DNA of 64,000 nt, from contig NZ_CP060714.1 in NCBI RefSeq assembly GCF_014395975.1, positions 3,906,001-3,970,000 of the forward strand. Direction: 5' to 3'. Numbering within the stretch: position 1 is the first letter of the stretch; every line of letters starts with the position of its first letter. The position numbers were made by a program, and so were the translations under genes. The notes beneath the pieces are model-generated. The model was not told the DNA's origin. It was given only the letters and a program-made list of their open reading frames with translations, and did no database searches. This stretch comes from Diaphorobacter ruginosibacter. GTDB taxonomy: Bacteria > Pseudomonadota > Gammaproteobacteria > Burkholderiales > Burkholderiaceae_C. Positions 60,766 to 64,000 of this stretch are shown here, piece after piece.

Positions 60766-60985
60766 CCTCTGTTCTGGACCTGAGAGATTCACGAGGTATC
60801 GCACGAAGCGGTACTCGCTTGCTCCTTCGGTATGCCTGGCGGACGATGGCGCCGGACATTCTTCAGAGTGGTGAAACAAGTGATGCCGATCCTTTTGCCT
60901 GAGAGTTTCCGGGGCGGTTGCTCCTTCGGCGCTGCATGCGGCACATACGTAGATCGTGCGCTGCAGTCTCTCTCGACATCACTGG
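60766..60985 (-). promoter_or_regulatory. Tandem glycine riboswitch upstream of dadA
   Basis: On the minus strand two glycine aptamers are visible. Aptamer 1 (about 60888-60978) has GAGAGAGACTG, the core GCCGAAGGAGCAA and the closing strand CTCTCAGGCAAAAGGA. Aptamer 2 (about 60766-60875) has ACCGAAGGAGCAAGCG and CTCTCAGGTCCAGAACAGAG. The remaining 64 bases to the dadA start would hold the expression platform. Glycine binding in such tandem switches usually turns on degradation or transport genes, which agrees with dadA-cycA downstream. Confidence 0.92.
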
Positions 60986-61234
60986 GCTGAAAGCCTGAAG
61001 GGCGACTATAGGGACATCGCCACGTCTTGGATATACGGGTTTCTACAGGGCTGTGTCAGTGAGCCCGTTCTCCCTTGCGCTGCAAACATCCACCAGGACC
61101 ACAAACACTTCAAGCCCTAAGTCCCCATTGTCGCAAGGCCACTGAACAATCAACGAGACTTGACCATGACTCGGAGACGACATAACGTCCCGAATCCGGA
61201 CCAACACCCAACGACCTTATCCCGAAGTCTGACC
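60986..61234. other. Gap between the riboswitch and the GNAT gene
   Basis: About 249 bases, with the dadA promoter expected on the minus strand close to 61000 and the GNAT promoter on the plus strand. I see no further structure; no ribosome-binding site stronger than GAAG precedes 61235. Confidence 0.4.
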
Positions 61235-61522
61235 ATGCCATACCCGATCCACCATCAGGAAGAAGATTCCAAAGGCGCGTTCTATGTCGAAAAGCTCGGC
61301 CAACGTATTGCCGAGATGACATACAGCCGCACGAATGCCTCCATGATCATCATCGACCACACCGATGTCGACGAGTCGCTGCGTGGCGAAGGCGTAGGCC
61401 GCCAACTGCTCGACGCACTGGTCGCCTGGGCCCGCTCGAGCGGCACCAAGGTGCTGCCGCTGTGTCCCTTTGCCAAGGCGCAGTTCGGCAAGGATGCGTC
61501 GATACGCGACGTGCTGGTCTGA
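61235..61522 (+). CDS. Small GNAT-like N-acetyltransferase (YjdJ type)
   Basis: A 95-residue protein of the short GNAT group. The acetyl-CoA binding motif RGEGVGRQLLDALVAWAR is at residues 50-67, preceded by the VDESL strand end; KVLPLCPFAKAQF completes it. These proteins lack the full GNAT C-terminus and have unknown substrates. The ATG at 61235 is chosen because family members start near there; a longer frame begins at 61160. It is a single-gene unit. Confidence 0.82.
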   Translation: MPYPIHHQEEDSKGAFYVEKLGQRIAEMTYSRTNASMIIIDHTDVDESLRGEGVGRQLLDALVAWARSSGTKVLPLCPFAKAQFGKDASIRDVLV

Positions 61523-61570
61523 TCAAACTGAATCGTACCGTGGGTCCGTAGGGAGCCTCTGCAAAACTCC

Positions 61571-62917
61571 CTAGGTATGCTGAATCAGGAATGCACTGCG
61601 CCTGCAGGGCGTGCACGCAAATGCGTAAAGCAGTCCGCCACTGCCCCACAGACGCTCCACCTTGCGACGGGCCTCAGGTAAACCGGAATCAAGCTGCAAC
61701 ACGAAGTGCATTGCATCGCCACAGTGGCGGCACACCGGATACCAGGGCGATTGCACCCAGGTCGGCGCCCCTCCGACGCGATACAGATACTGTCCCACTT
61801 CCCAGGGCTGGGCCGACCATCGCTCGGCGGTTCGGGCCAGCCGCATGGTACCTGGAAGCAACGGGCCGTCGACAACGTAGTCCGGTATTTCCGGCTCCGA
61901 TACCGTATTGGGATGAAGGCAGGTTGCGCCCCCTCCGGCATCATGCCCGTAGTGCAGTTCACCCGCACCGCTCTCAAGGCAGGACATGCACAAGGACAGG
62001 CTGACAGCCGGTTGCGCCTTGCTCATCCATTCATCTGTCTTCACCGTACGGTTCAGCCCATTGGAACTGTTGAATACCAATGACTCCGGAAGACTGAGCA
62101 GATGGCACAGCGGACCACCACAACAGCCGCATTGCCCTCGTCCCTCGCCGCCCACGGGCCATGATGGTCCCTGCGGCACACCCCGCGCAGTAGGATGCCA
62201 ATGCCTGGGAACCCAATCTTCCTTAAGTTCATAGCCTGCCGGGAACACCATGTGCAACGGCGCCGTGGAATGCAGATGCGGCTGCGGCGCTTCAAATTCA
62301 TGCAGCTGGCAACCCTTGTAGACCCGATCTTCAGTCTCCCATCGCGCAAGCAGTTGACTTGCTTGCTTCAGCGATACGGCATCGCCCAGCGAAAGCAGGA
62401 TGGCCATGCCGACCATGCAGGCGTTGTGATGACTCTTCTCGAAGCACTCATCGAGCAGCCTGCGAACCGCATCCGCAGTCCCCTCATCCAGCTCCTGCCA
62501 GACTCGCCAATGCAATTGCAGCGAACCATCCAGCACCGGACTCACCAGGTCGAGAACGTGGGGACGCAACGTTTGCGGCTGCTGCCAGCTTGCCTGCATC
62601 AAAAGGGTTTCATGCAGCGGGAGCGCCTTGTCCAGCGAAGCGCCATCGCGCAGGGCGGCAAGCGCCTCAGGAAGTGCCTCATTCACCAACTCACCCCATG
62701 CCGCATCCGGCAGCTTCGCCAGGGCCAGTTCAAACCAGATTTGCGGTGACAGACGCTGCGCCATGGCACAGGAAAGGGCGCGTTGCAGATCGGCTTCCTT
62801 TGCTTGCTCTACCCAGAAAAACCAGTCCTGCACCTTGACACTGGCGTGCTCAGGAGACGGGGACGAACGCGCCGATCGAAACTGCGATAAAAATACATCC
62901 ATACCGTTCGAGCTCAT
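61571..62917 (-). CDS. Unrecognised protein with several Cys pairs
   Basis: A 448-residue protein I cannot place in a family. The N-terminal third is helical (VEQAKEADLQRALSCAMAQRL, PLHETLLMQASWQQP). The C-terminal half has four cysteine pairs or clusters (QCGCCGGP, LCMSCLES, CRHCGDAM, CTPCRRS), and WYPVCRHCGDAMHFVLQLDSG recalls the DUF1963/YwqG-like or PDCD2-type zinc-binding module. No signal peptide or membrane segment is seen. The start at 62917 follows AAGAAG closely; 62950 and 62974 are alternatives. It is followed by a GNAT gene on the other strand. Confidence 0.6.
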   Translation of the reverse strand: MSSNGMDVFLSQFRSARSSPSPEHASVKVQDWFFWVEQAKEADLQRALSCAMAQRLSPQIWFELALAKLPDAAWGELVNEALPEALAALRDGASLDKALPLHETLLMQASWQQPQTLRPHVLDLVSPVLDGSLQLHWRVWQELDEGTADAVRRLLDECFEKSHHNACMVGMAILLSLGDAVSLKQASQLLARWETEDRVYKGCQLHEFEAPQPHLHSTAPLHMVFPAGYELKEDWVPRHWHPTARGVPQGPSWPVGGEGRGQCGCCGGPLCHLLSLPESLVFNSSNGLNRTVKTDEWMSKAQPAVSLSLCMSCLESGAGELHYGHDAGGGATCLHPNTVSEPEIPDYVVDGPLLPGTMRLARTAERWSAQPWEVGQYLYRVGGAPTWVQSPWYPVCRHCGDAMHFVLQLDSGLPEARRKVERLWGSGGLLYAFACTPCRRSAFLIQHT

Positions 62918-63023
62918 GCGCTTCTTTCCCTCGTTTCCATCCATCGTCATGAACTTGCTTACAGGACAGTCCATCGGGACGATTCAAAGCCCTCAACATG
63001 ATCCTGTTCCTTTGCCGCAAGGC

Positions 63024-63845
63024 TCATTCATCACCATCCAACCCCATGCTCTCGGCAAACCCTTCGGTATAGCCCAGTACCAGAGTGCGCCTCGTTGACA
63101 GCAGCTGCGCCAACTCCGCCCAGCCCTCGTGCTCCAGCACGTCACTGCCCTGGCCTTGACCATAGAGTTCACGCAATGCGGCCACCAGGCTGCCGGCCTG
63201 GTTGGCGGAAGGTGGGGCCGGACGCACGAAGCCCATGCATGATGCCCCCATCGCAAAGAAACGATAACCATGGTGTGTGGCCAGGTGGCGGATGATGGCG
63301 TGGTTCTGGAACGTGTCCCAGTCGACGCTGAAGTAGCCATTGGGCTGGCCTGCGATCATCAGGTCATCGGTGGCGACAGGCAGTCGCTGGACATAGACGA
63401 CATCGTCCAGCAACTGATCGGGTGCCCGATTGATGGCCACCAGCGCCTGCACATCTTCGCCACAGACAGCCAGCGTGCCGCATACATCGGCCCAGCCCTG
63501 TGCCACGTCGGGGTTGGACAACTGCTGCACCACATGTTGCAGGCCCGCCAGCTTCCACGCTGCCACCTGCTCGGGTGCATCCCAGTTCAGTTCGTCCGGA
63601 GGGTCCAGATACAGACGCTCATCCTGCCCGGCGTGGCCGCAGGTGTAGCTGCACTGGTTGATATCGTCCAGCGTGCTCAGGTAGCGATGGCCGGGGTCGG
63701 TGGCCCCCAATGCATCCAGATGCGCCAGCAGCTCGTCAAGATTTGTGACGCCTTCCATCCACTCGCAGGCGAAATCGAAGTTGCCGCGGCGATAAGGCTG
63801 CTCATCGGTGTCGCGCCCCGATGGAGAGAAGAGTCCTGTTTTCAT
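63024..63845 (-). CDS. Unrecognised cytoplasmic protein
   Basis: A 273-residue acidic protein without signal peptide or membrane helices. The N-terminus is MKTGLFSPSGRDTDEQPYRR and the middle has NQCSYTCGHAGQDERLYLDPPDELNWD with two cysteines; GYRFFAMGASCMGFVRP near residue 205 looks conserved. I do not recognise the family, though the layout recalls proteins of immunity or SMI1-like neighbourhoods. It overlaps no gene and lies just before an IPTL-type gene on the same strand. Confidence is for it being a real gene. Confidence 0.6.
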   Translation of the reverse strand: MKTGLFSPSGRDTDEQPYRRGNFDFACEWMEGVTNLDELLAHLDALGATDPGHRYLSTLDDINQCSYTCGHAGQDERLYLDPPDELNWDAPEQVAAWKLAGLQHVVQQLSNPDVAQGWADVCGTLAVCGEDVQALVAINRAPDQLLDDVVYVQRLPVATDDLMIAGQPNGYFSVDWDTFQNHAIIRHLATHHGYRFFAMGASCMGFVRPAPPSANQAGSLVAALRELYGQGQGSDVLEHEGWAELAQLLSTRRTLVLGYTEGFAESMGLDGDE

Positions 63846-63871
63846 GGTGTGTGCTTCTGCTTCAGTGTTTC

Positions 63872-64000
63872 TCACCGGCCCTTGCCTTGCTTAGGGGAAT
63901 CATCAATGCATGCGACACGACGCCAACCCGCTGCAGCGACTCCCGCCAGCGCAATGGAGAGCAGCATCAGCGCCCACTGCGCCAATGCGGGAACGGGCGC
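63872..64000 (-). CDS. Partial IPTL-type sorting tail of a fourth exported protein
   Basis: The last 42 codons of a gene entering from the right edge. It reads APVPALAQWALMLLSIALAG then a basic WRRV end and stops at 63872. The VPALAQW core matches the VPTLGQW tail of the three upstream proteins with a less exact motif. The body of the protein lies outside the window. Confidence 0.75.
   Translation of the reverse strand, partial: APVPALAQWALMLLSIALAGVAAAGWRRVACIDDSPKQGKGR

Overview
The window reads as a high-GC chromosomal segment of a betaproteobacterium of the order Burkholderiales, most like Comamonadaceae (Comamonas/Delftia/Acidovorax). This is inferred from protein character and gene sets: a bacterial taurine-dissimilation cluster of the TauXY/Xsc type, a tandem glycine riboswitch, and IPTL-type C-terminal sorting tails. 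No database search was possible. There are no insertion sequences, CRISPR arrays or phage genes. Genes are dense and often overlap by 4-14 bases.

Region 1 (1-14.8 kb) is housekeeping: a spermidine-synthase-like methyltransferase (cut by the window edge), a DNA-deoxyinosine glycosylase and TatD on the minus strand; a membrane-anchored trypsin-like protease followed by a MoxR/DUF58/VWA operon; lolD with its permease; a phosphoglycerate-mutase-like gene coupled to recJ; a PHP phosphatase, YciO, a site-2 protease and trpS, closed by a terminator. Region 2 (14.9-19.9 kb) is a signalling unit: OmpR-type response regulator, exported LysM/FecR protein and CHASE2-PAS histidine kinase, then tRNA-Arg(ACG).

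Region 3 (20.3-39.3 kb) is the metabolic centre. It holds the MocR-type regulator tauR, a PhyH-type dioxygenase, an amino acid permease, divergent tauX and tauY (taurine dehydrogenase), tauABC (uptake), then xsc and pta. Together these encode taurine import, oxidation to sulfoacetaldehyde, conversion to acetyl phosphate plus sulfite, and formation of acetyl-CoA. Three copies of a two-part site (CTGGACYTAW, then CTGGNNCTAM exactly 23 bases further on) lie upstream of tauX, tauY and tauA and are the likely TauR operators. xsc lacks this site. It diverges instead from an iclR-cobS-cobT operon across a gap carrying a perfect 16-base inverted repeat. The CobS/CobT pair next to xsc, with no CobN or cobalamin genes in view, is the most intriguing association in the window. 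No sulfite-oxidising or sulfite-exporting gene is visible.

Region 4 (39.3-49.3 kb) holds a short-chain dehydrogenase, a CobW-type GTPase, a YtcJ-type amidohydrolase, a sodium/solute symporter with its DUF3311 partner, two LysR regulators, pyroglutamyl peptidase, tRNA-Ser(CGA), a DUF6630-like protein and a methyltransferase. Region 5 (49.4-64 kb) is accessory: three large exported proteins in a row with Ig-like modules and IPTL-type tails (two share a 174-base stretch with 8 mismatches), a HipA-like kinase overlapping a DUF3037 gene, a glycine-riboswitch-controlled dadA-cycA pair, a small GNAT protein, two unrecognised proteins, and the tail of a fourth IPTL-type protein running off the right edge.
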